Assembly: GCA_033032175.1 (NCBI GenBank)
Contig: CM065320.1
Coordinates: 3,658,001 to 3,722,000 of the forward strand
DNA length: 64,000 bases
Origin: Saturnia japonica
Taxonomy: Eukaryota > Arthropoda > Insecta > Lepidoptera > Saturniidae
Direction of reading: 5' to 3'
The notes beneath the pieces were generated by a model. That model searched no databases. It was not told the origin of the DNA and saw only the letters and a program-made list of their open reading frames with translations. Made by a program: the position numbers and the translations under genes. This document shows, piece by piece, positions 32,701 to 39,339 of this stretch; the stretch's first letter is position 1, and each line of letters starts with the position of its first letter.

Positions 32701-34641
32701 TGAAAACATTTCACATGGCATATAGGAAGCAAATCAAGACCAATTATGCCAATCATACAGTGTTAGTAAGGTGTACTCATATAATATGAAGGTAAATAAT
32801 TGAGACATATTTTTTATAGTAATACAGCCCTTAAAAGAAAATTGATTGATATTATTCAGAATCTATAGATATATGTAATTATTTCACACATGCATGTGCG
32901 CACATAAACACACATACACACACAACCAACCAAAATACCACTGTGAAGTTCTTTTTGATACCTATAAATTATTAATAATATTGTTAGGGTATTTAAGGTT
33001 TTTTTTGTAATAGAACTAAAATTATTTTGGCTAAGCCAATATGTCAACTTATTTGTGTATACATTTGAATTTAATAACTGTGGATTTCTCAAAATAAATA
33101 TGTAAAAACAGTGGTGTAGCTAATGTTCTGAGGTCCTAAAGCAACAAATATATAAGGTATCCAAACAATATTGCCTATATCAAACTATAAGCAATAATAA
33201 CTAAATAATTTACACAGATAGAAATATTGAAATCTGCAAAAGACATTTATTGCGTGGTATACTTTTCATAATATATTTAATAGAAAGAAGGAATCATAAG
33301 GGATTAAGACAATCCTAAATAATTTCAATGAATATAAAGCTTGATCAAGAAAAAACAACACATTCAAAAATTCAATAATGCATGGTGTACCTCTATAGGG
33401 TGCTGTGAAAGCTAGCTAACTCACACACATTCACAGATATTGTTCTATCCTTTCCAGTAGTCAATAACTTGACTACACTACCACTTATAGCATTCAGGGA
33501 TAGTATATAAATATTCACTAAAATACTCTTAATTCTACCAAGTTCTTTAGTAATTGGTCAAATGGTATACACAAACACCCATTTATATATACATACATAT
33601 ATATAAATACGTATAACTATGTATTTAATATAAATTACTTTAAAAAAATTTATTCATTTCATCAATACAATTACTTATAATAATTAATGTACAGGATTCT
33701 GTATACATAATAAAATTGTTGTATAATAACAGACATAATAATATAACCACAAAATAGTATCACAAAATGTAAAGTAGGAAAAAGAAACATTTCAAAGTTT
33801 TGAAAAGCATTGCAAAGTCAAATATGAAAAACATAATGATAAGAAAAAAATAAGCTTATTAATAGAAATAAGAGATATCTAATAATAAGATTACTTATAG
33901 ATATACTATAATAACTCAGCAAAACTTTTTGTGCTAACTCAATAACTCAAGCTCAGCGTGTGGCACCAACACATTGAGTTACCTACAATTTCCATTTCAA
34001 ATTAGCAAAATAGTACGCGAGGCAAGGGAGTTAAAGAAATGTATGAGTCAGATGACTGGCACAGCGGCACCGCTTAACACTGTGCTGTAGCTAGCTCGCT
34101 GCACTGAAGTGCACTGTGCACCAACACATTTGTAATAAGTGTGTTAAAATATCCGGTGCAGTAAACTGTGTTGGCGCAATTGCATGGCGTAGCGCAGTGT
34201 TATCCGTGTCTACTATATTATCATTATATCTAGATTATTCCAAAGCAGCAGAAAATCTTGCTATACAAATTATTCCTATTTTATATGAATCAAATACAAG
34301 ATTCTCTTAGCTTTATGAGTTCTAAAAATAATAATATATACCATAACATAATTACTTACTTTCTATTCCTAAGTTCCTCATACTTTTTAAGGAAAATCTT
34401 CGAATTAGAAGCTTTCAAAGCTAACCTCTGTGCGTATTCGTTAATCTGTTTCGGCGAAAAATTACTATTACCATAATTAGGATCGTTCTGTATGTAATCC
34501 AAAACAGTGTCCACTTCTAAACTACCTCTGAAATTATAATTAAAAACGTAAGTATAACAAATAATATTTTACACCATATGAAATTAACTCAGAAGAAATT
34601 TACCCCAAAACATCAATAAGCTCCTTTAAGGTGCCTTCCAT
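15511..34641 (-). CDS. Grip84: gamma-tubulin complex component 2 (GCP2/Grip84), 12 exons
   Basis: GCP2 is a core subunit of the gamma-tubulin small complex; with GCP3 it holds gamma-tubulin and nucleates microtubules at centrosomes and spindles. Exons, first to last: 34604-34641, 34360-34527, 32361-32505, 30653-30830, 26126-26421, 25491-25619, 22590-22763, 21897-22074, 20887-21175, 20202-20317, 18367-18538, 15511-15679. Every intron is GT-AG and the phases chain without conflict into 2052 nt (684 codons), with no stop. The N-terminal GRIP domain starts near residue 178 (IPLASQENIIIDELLYIF). Strongly GCP2-like blocks include LRTGKYLNVISQCG, NYFLMSQGDFIVQFMDATEQ, ETFSFGMEVKWPVSLILNHK, YQMIFRHLFYCKHVERLLC and LRQRMLSCIQHLQYYM. 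Family members are about 830-920 residues, so some 150-200 C-terminal residues are missing from what I could find. Introns carry two mariners, two MITEs, a SINE and several LINE pieces. Confidence 0.93.
16994..18272 (-). mobile_element. mariner transposon, copy 1 (in GCP2 intron)
   Basis: A 1279-bp element bounded by TA on both sides (16992-16993 and 18273-18274). The terminal inverted repeats are about 28 bp: the left begins GGTTCTTAAATATGAAATTG and the right, complemented, GGTCCTTACATATGAAATTA. It carries a dead DD34D transposase. It belongs to the same family as the copy at 23289, whose inverted repeats share TATGAAATT and GCGTT/CCGTT. Confidence 0.95.
17068..18085 (-). pseudogene. mariner transposase, inactivated
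   Basis: This would encode the DDE/D transposase that excises and inserts the element. The N-terminal helix-turn-helix part is visible (FYRGTSAAEIARRINDVYGA). The catalytic segments TCDEKWILYDN, HDNARPHTAQ and YSPDLAPTDYHF give the DD34D spacing. Lesions: an in-frame TAA at 17873-17875 after about residue 70, a second in-frame TAA just before the TCDEK half, and a frame shift at about 17200-17225, after which the normal C-terminus (DAAVQTAFKEFIDSRPHGFF) reads in another frame. It is clearly non-functional. Confidence 0.93.
18367..18538 (-). CDS. Grip84: GCP2 exon 11
   Basis: Acceptor ACTTTGTAG and donor GTATGT. Encodes LTGIETFSFGMEVKWPVSLI and YQMIFRHLFYCKHVERLLC, the best conserved part of the C-terminal GRIP domain. 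A MITE starts 28 nt upstream of the acceptor and a mariner starts 94 nt beyond the donor. Confidence 0.94.
18567..18956 (-). mobile_element. MITE, family 1, copy 2 (in GCP2 intron)
   Basis: About 390 bp, same family as 2137-2512 but in opposite orientation. Both ends are readable inverted repeats: the left reads AATCCCGTCGAATCCGAAAA and the right, complemented, AAACCCCGTCGGATCCGTCA. The GC-rich palindromic core lies at about 18742-18805. It sits 28 nt upstream of the GCP2 exon 11 acceptor and so pushes against that intron's branch region. Confidence 0.8.
19195..19320 (-). repeat. CR1-like LINE fragment (same family as 58.7-60.0 kb)
   Basis: GGTGAAAGATCGGTCGAGAA and then AAGAATTAAAGAATCGGAAG, followed by GTGAGAGATT, match 31430-31545 and 58985-59085. 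It is a short truncated fragment of the region coding for the LINE C-terminus. Confidence 0.75.
19385..19600 (+). repeat. common lepidopteran dispersed repeat fragment
   Basis: It contains CGACTGAACGGATTTGGACG, then GATTAACACATAGGATACTT, and ends CACGCAGATGAAGTCGCGAG and AACTAGTA. This order is familiar from very abundant lepidopteran repeats ending in '...CGAAGTCGCGGGC...CTAGT'. No coding capacity. Confidence 0.65.
20202..20317 (-). CDS. Grip84: GCP2 exon 10
   Basis: The acceptor TGATTACAG before 20317 was chosen over two downstream AGs because it keeps the frame and gives RLSAASHDPYNEDMRVELLP, as in the family. Donor GTAATT. Continues PYDLQFQMFKILSIYTEDEK. Ends in phase 1. Confidence 0.9.
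20407..20472. repeat. perfect 21-bp hairpin
   Basis: The arms 20407-20427 and 20452-20472 are exact reverse complements (the left starts GTGGAAAGGCTAATTG, the right ends CAATTAGCCTTTCCAC) with a 24-nt loop. It lies in GCP2 intron 9, about 90 nt upstream of the exon 10 acceptor. It could be a foldback MITE or a small-RNA precursor-like hairpin. Confidence 0.85.
20697..20742. repeat. (TA)n microsatellite
   Basis: An uninterrupted run of TA dinucleotides followed by an imperfect one, in GCP2 intron 9. Confidence 0.85.
20887..21175 (-). CDS. Grip84: GCP2 exon 9
   Basis: Acceptor TTTCTAG; the exon itself begins GTAAGC, so the junction resembles a back-to-back acceptor/donor. Donor GTGAAT follows 20887. 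Encodes REQNYGAIIQKAYAFASKSL, KNYFLMSQGDFIVQFMDATE and IPSKLESLLGLCL. It holds the most diagnostic GCP2 segment. Phase 2 out. Confidence 0.95.
21897..22074 (-). CDS. Grip84: GCP2 exon 8
   Basis: Acceptor TTTCAG and donor GTATGT. Encodes EFMIEDNELINKEELPIDYS, DYWEKRYCVQRDRVPKFLDK and ILRTGKYLNVISQC; the TGKYLNV block is a family hallmark. Ends in phase 1. Confidence 0.94.
22590..22763 (-). CDS. Grip84: GCP2 exon 7
   Basis: Acceptor CTTTCAG and donor GTAACA. Encodes GGAVLTVLHDKTNTLMGDVR and LSILDQWIHKGTIIDPFQ, corresponding to the 'EKWIYRGIIHDPYSEF' block of GCP2. Phase 0 at both ends. Confidence 0.92.
23289..24566 (+). mobile_element. mariner transposon, copy 2 (in GCP2 intron)
   Basis: About 1278 bp on the + strand, antisense to GCP2. 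The left inverted repeat starts after TA at 23287-23288 (GGTCTCTTTACCTATGAAAT); the right repeat is AAACGGCAATTTCATAGGTA and ends GACC at 24566, where the expected TA reads TT. It is the same family as 16994-18272 but better preserved. Confidence 0.94.
23478..24492 (+). pseudogene. mariner transposase, single frameshift
   Basis: Reads open from ATG 23478 for about 300 codons. The N-terminal helix-turn-helix region (EYEYRRGSNAAQAARNINNV) and linker GRPKTLVDNDELK are followed by catalytic D149 (TCDEKWILFDN), D241 (HDNARP) and D276 (SPDLAPTDYYFF), exactly 34 residues between the last two. A one-base insertion near 24371-24376 (CAAAATGG) shifts the frame. The C-terminus then continues in the next frame (AIEEFVASRPADFFKKGINK ... 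MGDYFD) to 24492. All catalytic residues are intact, so this is a recently lost copy. Confidence 0.94.
24600..25490. other. GCP2 intron 6, remainder
   Basis: AT-rich intron sequence between the mariner and exon 6. I see no exon and no clear repeat. Confidence 0.5.
25491..25619 (-). CDS. Grip84: GCP2 exon 6
   Basis: Acceptor ATATTTCAG and donor GTATTA. Encodes MIAQLETEHMSANLTLQKLW and YFVLPTMHTMQVLAAIVTNI, matching the family's 'LSLQKLWFYIQPAMRTM' region. Phase 0 at both ends. Confidence 0.9.
26126..26421 (-). CDS. Grip84: GCP2 exon 5 (start of the GRIP core)
   Basis: Acceptor AATTTTCAG and donor GTGAGT. Encodes GIPLASQENIIIDELLYIFS, FSGVPGNYIVHQQ, YSIVRRFIEQCDMWSGQVLH and ALVAAIEILLKDYY. 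It matches the opening of the conserved Spc97/Spc98 domain of GCP2. Confidence 0.93.
26500..26725 (+). repeat. monomer repeat (family D), 5' part
   Basis: It starts ACTAGCGGTGTACCCGCGGC, then has CTTCTCAATTATGGAATGGC, CAAAATTTGATCATAATCAG and GTTATAGCTCATCAATTATG. The start matches the complement of the end of 56155-56970, and the rest matches the monomers of 53.95-56.97 kb. It lies in GCP2 intron 4, 78 nt upstream of exon 5. Confidence 0.75.
26880..27610 (-). pseudogene. RTE-clade LINE reverse transcriptase, decayed
   Basis: Read on the - strand, the reverse transcriptase blocks appear in order in changing frames: LKKFKSNKAPGEDRITVKLL, QPPEQAG, GLAFVDYEKAFDS, EVLKYFYENAIISIRVQD, LQRGV then GDVTSPKLFSAV, EFITDLRF and VEDFSGTM. 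This block wording is typical of RTE-type LINEs. The catalytic F/YADD position reads FTGY, and several stops and frame changes break the gene. Both ends of the element are missing. Confidence 0.8.
27930..28560 (+). pseudogene. LINE C-terminal fragment (CR1/jockey-type)
   Basis: It encodes the region after the reverse transcriptase domain: DIHSDLNARDYIGSVISITS, LRILNRVRRIFTPGHLYLLY, EYYSHLWDGSAKYLLDALEM, then after a frame change LYHSECSEVLFNLIPSSHFH and TRAGLRSHSFTLTSISARTK. The order and wording are those of a common lepidopteran LINE C-terminus. It is on the opposite strand to the RTE fragment beside it and is broken by at least one frameshift. Confidence 0.8.
28810..28925. repeat. short tandem repeat of TTAATATTACAT units
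   Basis: The unit TTAATATTACATTA recurs about five times with small changes and insertions of ATACAT. It lies in GCP2 intron 4. Confidence 0.75.
28930..30652. other. GCP2 intron 4, remainder
   Basis: AT-rich intron with an (AC)n run at about 29344-29361 and a (GAT)n run at about 29998-30012. A GC-richer patch at about 29630-29800 (TTGTCGGGGCGAGGTTCTGC) may be an old repeat. No exon is recognised. Confidence 0.5.
30653..30830 (-). CDS. Grip84: GCP2 exon 4
   Basis: Acceptor AAATTATAG and donor GTAAGT. Encodes IKDKLLKAVDEGKKIVMKSF and then RPNWYNSLDLPNWQKD, the linker before the GRIP domain. Ends in phase 1, joining the next exon as an alanine codon. Confidence 0.85.
31225..31560 (-). repeat. 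5'-truncated LINE, 3' end (family of 58.7-60.0 kb)
   Basis: AATTGGAGGACAAAGCATTC, GAGAGTTGGCAAGTTGGATG, TTGATAGGAAGCGAATTCCG and GAATTAAAGAATCAGAAGAT all recur in order at 58740-59090. On the - strand this is the C-terminal coding part plus 3' untranslated region of the LINE. An AT-dinucleotide run abuts its 3' end at 31160-31225. Confidence 0.85.
31618..31872 (-). repeat. tRNA-derived SINE, family A, copy 3
   Basis: The tRNA-like head on the - strand is at about 31872-31800 with the B box (complement of GGGAATCGAACCC) and the A box (complement of CCACTAGGCTAAC). The body is identical in order to the copies at 5185 and 9182. It has a longer T run (TTTTTTTT) at about 31689. It lies in GCP2 intron 3, 46 nt from the MITE. 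Confidence 0.88.
31919..32342. mobile_element. hAT-type MITE, 19 bp from a GCP2 splice donor
   Basis: A 424-bp element with terminal inverted repeats of about 20 bp: the left is TAGAGAGGAAACGGATACCA, the right complement TAGAGATGGAAACGGATATC. The flanking 8-mers CTATAAAT (31911-31918) and TTACAAAT (32343-32350) match at six of eight positions, as expected of an old 8-bp hAT target duplication. It has no coding capacity. Its edge is 19 nt into the intron after GCP2 exon 3. Confidence 0.8.
32361..32505 (-). CDS. Grip84: GCP2 exon 3
   Basis: Acceptor TTTCAG and donor GTAAAT. Encodes NADNLPDMIALFYKLVCDEK and a lysine-rich linker. Ends on a full codon (CAG). The hAT-type MITE at 31919-32342 ends 19 nt inside the following intron. 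Confidence 0.85.
32506..34359. other. GCP2 intron 2
   Basis: AT-rich intron. I see only short A/T microsatellites and an AC-rich patch at about 32890-32925, and no exon or identifiable transposon. A stretch at 34040-34190 is richer in G and C (repeated CACTGTGC/GTGCACTG) and contains short inverted repeats. Confidence 0.5.
34360..34527 (-). CDS. Grip84: GCP2 exon 2
   Basis: Acceptor ATTTCAG precedes 34527 and donor GTAAGT follows 34360. Encodes a GCP N-terminal helical region including DYIQNDPNYGNSNFSPKQIN and FLKKYEELRNRK. Phase 2 in, phase 2 out. Confidence 0.85.
34604..34641 (-). CDS. Grip84: GCP2 exon 1 (start codon)
   Basis: Starts at ATG (34641-34639) and encodes MEGTLKELIDVLG, with the donor GTAAAT right after 34604. 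It ends in phase 2. The following intron is only 76 nt. Confidence 0.8.
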
Positions 34642-34721
34642 TTTATCTTTAGGGAAAATCCAGTTTTGATACATTTATCGGTAATATTTTTAAAATTGAA
34701 TTGTAACAAGCTTCTTATTGT

Positions 34722-34790
34722 TTTGACAAATTTGACAGCATAGATCGACTGTCTGTGAACTTGACACTCTTGACAGTTGACAGTTCAGCA
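34722..34790. promoter_or_regulatory. TTGACA cluster upstream of GCP2
   Basis: Five TTGACA hexamers (34723, 34732, 34761, 34770 and 34777) fall within 60 bp, starting 82 bp upstream of the GCP2 start codon; read in the gene's direction they are TGTCAA. The clustering and place suggest a 5' untranslated or promoter element. The function is inferred. Confidence 0.45.
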
Positions 34791-34859
34791 ATTTCAGTTA
34801 GAAGTTTTTTTTGTTTAAAGTCATTTTATTAAATATTCTAACTCTGGTTGTGCTCTGCG

Positions 34860-36277
34860 TGAATGGAAAGGGCAAAAGTATCTAAGACCATGCAGCTAAG
34901 TCACATGTTTTGTAATGTAATTTTTATAAAGGCCGAAGCCATGTCTGTTGTATGTTTTGAAGTGAAAACTTCTTTAGCATCGTCGTGATTTGAAAGTCGA
35001 TGAAACGAAAAAGCGACAATAAAAACAAATAAATTCATAAGATTTAACCTGGGAGAAAATGAGATAGGAAAGTTTTAGACAATGGTAAAATGGTACAAAA
35101 GAGGTTTTTTGCCACGCAATAATTAAATTGTAATATCTCACGAAAAGGGCACGAAATAAAAACTTTTTAGACACACATGACATTCTGTTACTGATTAATA
35201 TTGTGTTAGGTTACTTTTAGTCGTAGAAATGAAATTATTTACAGTATGGGTATAATTTTGAATGATCAATGATGAGAAATTACACCATTTCCAGTTCGTA
35301 CAGAAGTAACAATAGAGGGTGCTAAAATGAGAACTTTAATAAAATAAAATTATGGATTTTGCAAATCACGTTACCAAAGTACAAGTTTGCATTTTGTCAC
35401 AAAAACTCCCTAGAGGGTGCTAAAATAAAAATATGTATGTTGCAAATTCCAACACTACAAGTGTGTACGAACATTCAAAAGTACGATTATTGAGATGTCA
35501 AACAGACTCCCTCGATAGTTCTGACAAGAGAGTGAAAATCTTGTCAGAAAATCCCACTTTGTTTAGATAATAGCTTGGAAAAGGCATTACAACAGCAACG
35601 TGTATGTATTATGTGTTTGTACTTTTTTCAGATGATATTCCCATGGATATGGAAAAAGTTATAAAAAAAAAACATATCATTTTACGAAGACTGTATTTTA
35701 CCTGAAATTGTAGATGCCCGACACAAAAGAACCCTTCCTTTATGGGATCCCCAATAAATTATAGAGGCAATTAAGAAAAAAAAGAATAAACAGAATAATA
35801 AGCAAACCAAGAATAGTACTTAGCACGACTTGTTACAAAAATTATATTTAAAAACGACATAATAAATACCGACCGCATTGCTACATTTTTTTTATGACAC
35901 TAAGAAATTGTCTTCTTTGCTTTCTCACACAATAGTCACTAAAGTATGCGCTCCTTGTTAATTACAAGTTTTTTTATTGTTCGATTATTTGTGTAAAAAT
36001 GTTTTGTAAAATAAAAAATCTGTATTGTTTCATTATTTGTATAAAGATGCCATAGAAAACATAAATGTATAGATTTCTTGTATTCACTTTTCGTAATTCG
36101 GAAGTTTCTACTCTTATACTTTCAGAACACCATTATTTTCCTAACTACATATATCTAATTATACTCATCTATAAAAAAAATTCTAATATTGCAATTTGTA
36201 ACTCATATTTTAAAAGTATATACAAAAACCACCACACAATAAAAAACCTTTGCCTACTTTTATGTCCTTTATAATAA
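34860..36277. other. intergenic, old repeat pieces
   Basis: No gene is recognised. AGAGGGTGCTAAAAT occurs at about 35313 and again at about 35412, marking an imperfect duplication of about 100 bp. The stretch 35505-35570 resembles the middle of dispersed family C (see 49985-50320). TTGAAGTGAAAACTTC at about 34958 recalls a repeated lepidopteran motif, but I cannot define an element there. Confidence 0.4.
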
Positions 36278-37020
36278 ACTAGCCGACCCACGCAACTTCG
36301 TCTGCGTCACATAAGAGAGAGAGAGAGAGAAACAGTAGTAGTAGTAGTAGTAGGCAGAAACAAATACAGTATATTAAAATAAAAATCAAATAATCTTTAT
36401 TCAATTTAGGCCTTAAGAAGGCACATATGAAAGTCAAAACACTACTGCCATAAACACACTAAAAATATAATACAATTATAGGTGCCGCTCAACTCCCACA
36501 TCATTCCGCTAAAACGCACGCGCGGTACTTGATTATTATTTTGCTGCGGAGTAATTTTAAAACTGTGATATCTCCTAAAATATGAAAGCAATTGATGTAA
36601 AGAACAGTTTTGTCCAAAATGAAATACTTGTGATGAATAACGTATTTATTTCGATAAGGATTAATACTATTTTTATAAAAACATCTTCGCAAATTATACA
36701 TTATTTTAGAACGAATTTTATTACCATAAAAAAGTTTATATTGAGTAAACCTTAGAAGATAGACATATAGGTAACTTTAACCATTTACGCAGCGCACACT
36801 ATGTAAGCTCTTAAAAGGAATAAATTTTCCCCGTTTTTGCAACATTTATCATTTATGCTCCGCTCCTATTTGTCGAATCGTGATGTTACCTTAGCTTTCC
36901 TCGATAAATGTGCTATCCAACATTATAATAATCTTTCCATTCGAACCAGTAGTTCCTGAGGTTAGTGCGTTCAACCAAACAAACAAACAAACTCTTCAGC
37001 TTTATAATATTAGTATAGAT
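36278..37020 (-). repeat. dispersed repeat split by the hAT element
   Basis: It begins ACTAGCCGACCCACGCAACT and ends AGTTCCTGAGGTTAGTGCGT, CAAACAAACAAACAAACTC and TATAATATTAGTATAGAT. This start/end pair is a very abundant lepidopteran repeat and also bounds 63047-63690. The last eight bases (GTATAGAT) are duplicated at 41800-41807 by the hAT insertion. A 60-bp CR1 LINE tail (GGCCTTAAGAAGGCAC, about 36406-36425) is embedded. AG and AGT microsatellites occur at 36313-36351. Confidence 0.75.
37013..37020. repeat. left 8-bp target duplication of hAT
   Basis: GTATAGAT, repeated exactly at 41800-41807. Confidence 0.93.
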
Positions 37021-37120
37021 CAGCGGTTCTCAAACTTTTTGGTGACGGAACCCTTTTGGAAAGCAGAATACTTGACGGAACCCTACAATAAAACAATCGT
37101 TTTTAAAAGTGTATTCTTTA

Positions 37121-39067
37121 TTAATAAGAATAATAAAAGATACTAAAAAAGAAAAAAACTAACTGTTTTTTTTTATTTTTCATCAATTGGTTGATATCAG
37201 GTTTGATAGAGGACAGTTGAATTCTCCTATCAGGTTCGGCGTCCAGTCTATTGCGGTATTTTGTTTTCGTGGCTGAATAGGTTGACAATCCTGTTTCGCA
37301 CAAATATGTTGTTGGGAACAGGAGAAGAATATTCAGAGCTATTTTGCCAAGCATTGGATATTCATCAAGCATTCTGAACCAAAAATCGTTGAGAGGCGTC
37401 GTTTTGAACAGTGACTCCCTACTTGTGTCTGATGACATTTCTAAAAGAGATTCATATATCTCGTTTGGCATACTTTCGGGCTTTTGCAAGTTGGGTAAAA
37501 AAGGATTATGAATCCATGTATTCAGTTTCATTTTTGTATTCTGTTCTTCGGGAAAACACTTTTCAAAAGATGCGCGCATCGAAGTGAGATATTGGACTAA
37601 TTCTTCAAACACATCATCTTGAAACATTTCTGAGTCGTTATCGCTAACAAACTCATTGAGTGACGTAAAGCTTTCTATTTCTCTCTTACCAATGCAAATA
37701 ATCCAGAAATCTAATTTTCTTTTCAAGGCAGTTATTTTGTTACAGGCCTGGAACACTGTTGTCTGTTTACCTTGCAATGATAAATTCAATTCATTCAATT
37801 TTGCAAAGATATCTGCCATAAAAGACAATCGGAACAGCCAAGTTTTATCATACAAACGGTCTTTCAAATTAAAAGAAGTATCTGAAAGAAACATTTGTAA
37901 CTCGGCTCTAAGTTCAAATAGCCTTGTTAAAGTTTTACCCCGAAACAGCCATCGCACTTCTGTATGGAGCAGCAGTGTTTTATGTTTGCTGCCATAATCT
38001 TCACACAATAATGAGAACAATCGGGATTGTAGTGGTCGTGATTTGATGAAATTAATTATTTTTACTGCTTTATCCATAACTAATTTCAGATTTGAGGGCA
38101 TTTGCTTAATCACAAGTGCTTGTCTACGCAGAATACAATGGCTGGAACTACAATTAGGCGCTTTATTTTTTATTCGTGACACTACTCCTGCTGTTTTACC
38201 TGTCATAGCCTTGGGCCCCATCTGTACAAATGTCAATGCAATCGTTCCAACTGAGATTATATTCTTCAAAAAATATGTTTATTTTATTAAAAATTTCTTC
38301 CCCAGAAGTGTTTGTGGGCAGTGGTGAACACATAAGCATGTCTTCTTCAAAATAACTTTCATACTGATATGTGACGATAACCAGCAACATAGCCATACCA
38401 GCGACATCAGTTGACTCATCCATTTGCAAGGCGAATCGTGTTTTTTGTAGACGTGTCACTAGTTCTTGTTTGACGTAGCTTGCCAGATCATGGATTCGCC
38501 GTGAAACAGTATCGTTTGATAGCGGCACAGTAGAAAGATGCTCTGCAGATTTTTCATCGAGCATACATTTTGTTATGTCGAACACACATGGTTTTATTAA
38601 ATTCTCAGCGACAGTGTGCGCTTCACCTGCTTGTGCAATGCGATAGCTAATTAAATATGATGCCTCCGTGGCCTTTTCATTGATAGTTTGTGTAACACGA
38701 ATCATATCTTTTTGACTTTCCAATAACTGTTCTTTTTTAAGAACAAAAAATTATTTATTCTTGTCTTTAGACTCGGGGTGTACAGTTTCTAAATGTCGGC
38801 GCAATTTGGCAGGTGTCATGGAGCTATTAGGAAGCAGTTTATTACATAGCATGCAGAGCGGAGAGCCGTTGGATTCGACAAATCCGATACTGATATATGA
38901 TTCATCACACTTCCTTTTTTCGTCTTTGAAACCGTGGAGCTTGACGTCGTGGCATCATCGTCTGGATTGGTAATTGCTGTATTCTCCGCGCGTACTAATT
39001 TTGAATATTCAGCGTCATTAGAAGATGTTGTTGCAACACGTTTAACGCCTTTAAGCCAACGTTCCAT
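37121..39067 (-). pseudogene. hAT transposase (ZBED5/SCAND3-like), broken
   Basis: In order on the - strand: MERWLKGVKRV start; a BED-type zinc finger (SPLCMLCNKLLPN ... LRRHLETVH) in a shifted frame near 38900-38770; EASYLISYRIAQAGEAHTVA and QMDESTDVAGMAMLLVIV at 38196-38723; CTDGAQGY followed by a shift into HTEVRWLFRGKTLTRLFELR; and the hAT C-terminal dimerisation motif GKIALNILLLFPTTYLCETG. The breaks are one frameshift around 38930, an in-frame TAA near 38757, and one frameshift around 38200-38270. The wording is that of the ZBED5/FAM200-like hAT branch. Confidence 0.92.
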
Positions 39068-39339
39068 TCTTCTTTATTAATAATGTTACACGTCAGGATG
39101 GTGGGGTCAAAATAATGCACAATCGTTACTAATATATAAGAGACTAATTGGAATTAAAGAAGAAATGTACAAAACTGTTACAATCAGAATGCATCAGACA
39201 GTAGAACAATGAACACTAGTTTAACACTTATCACGTTTAAACTCCGCAATTCGCTAGCCAGCTAGTAAGTAGGTAGGTAGGAACTTATAGCTCCGTCCGC
39301 TCCAAACGCTAATCGTCAACTGATTGACGAAGCGCGACT

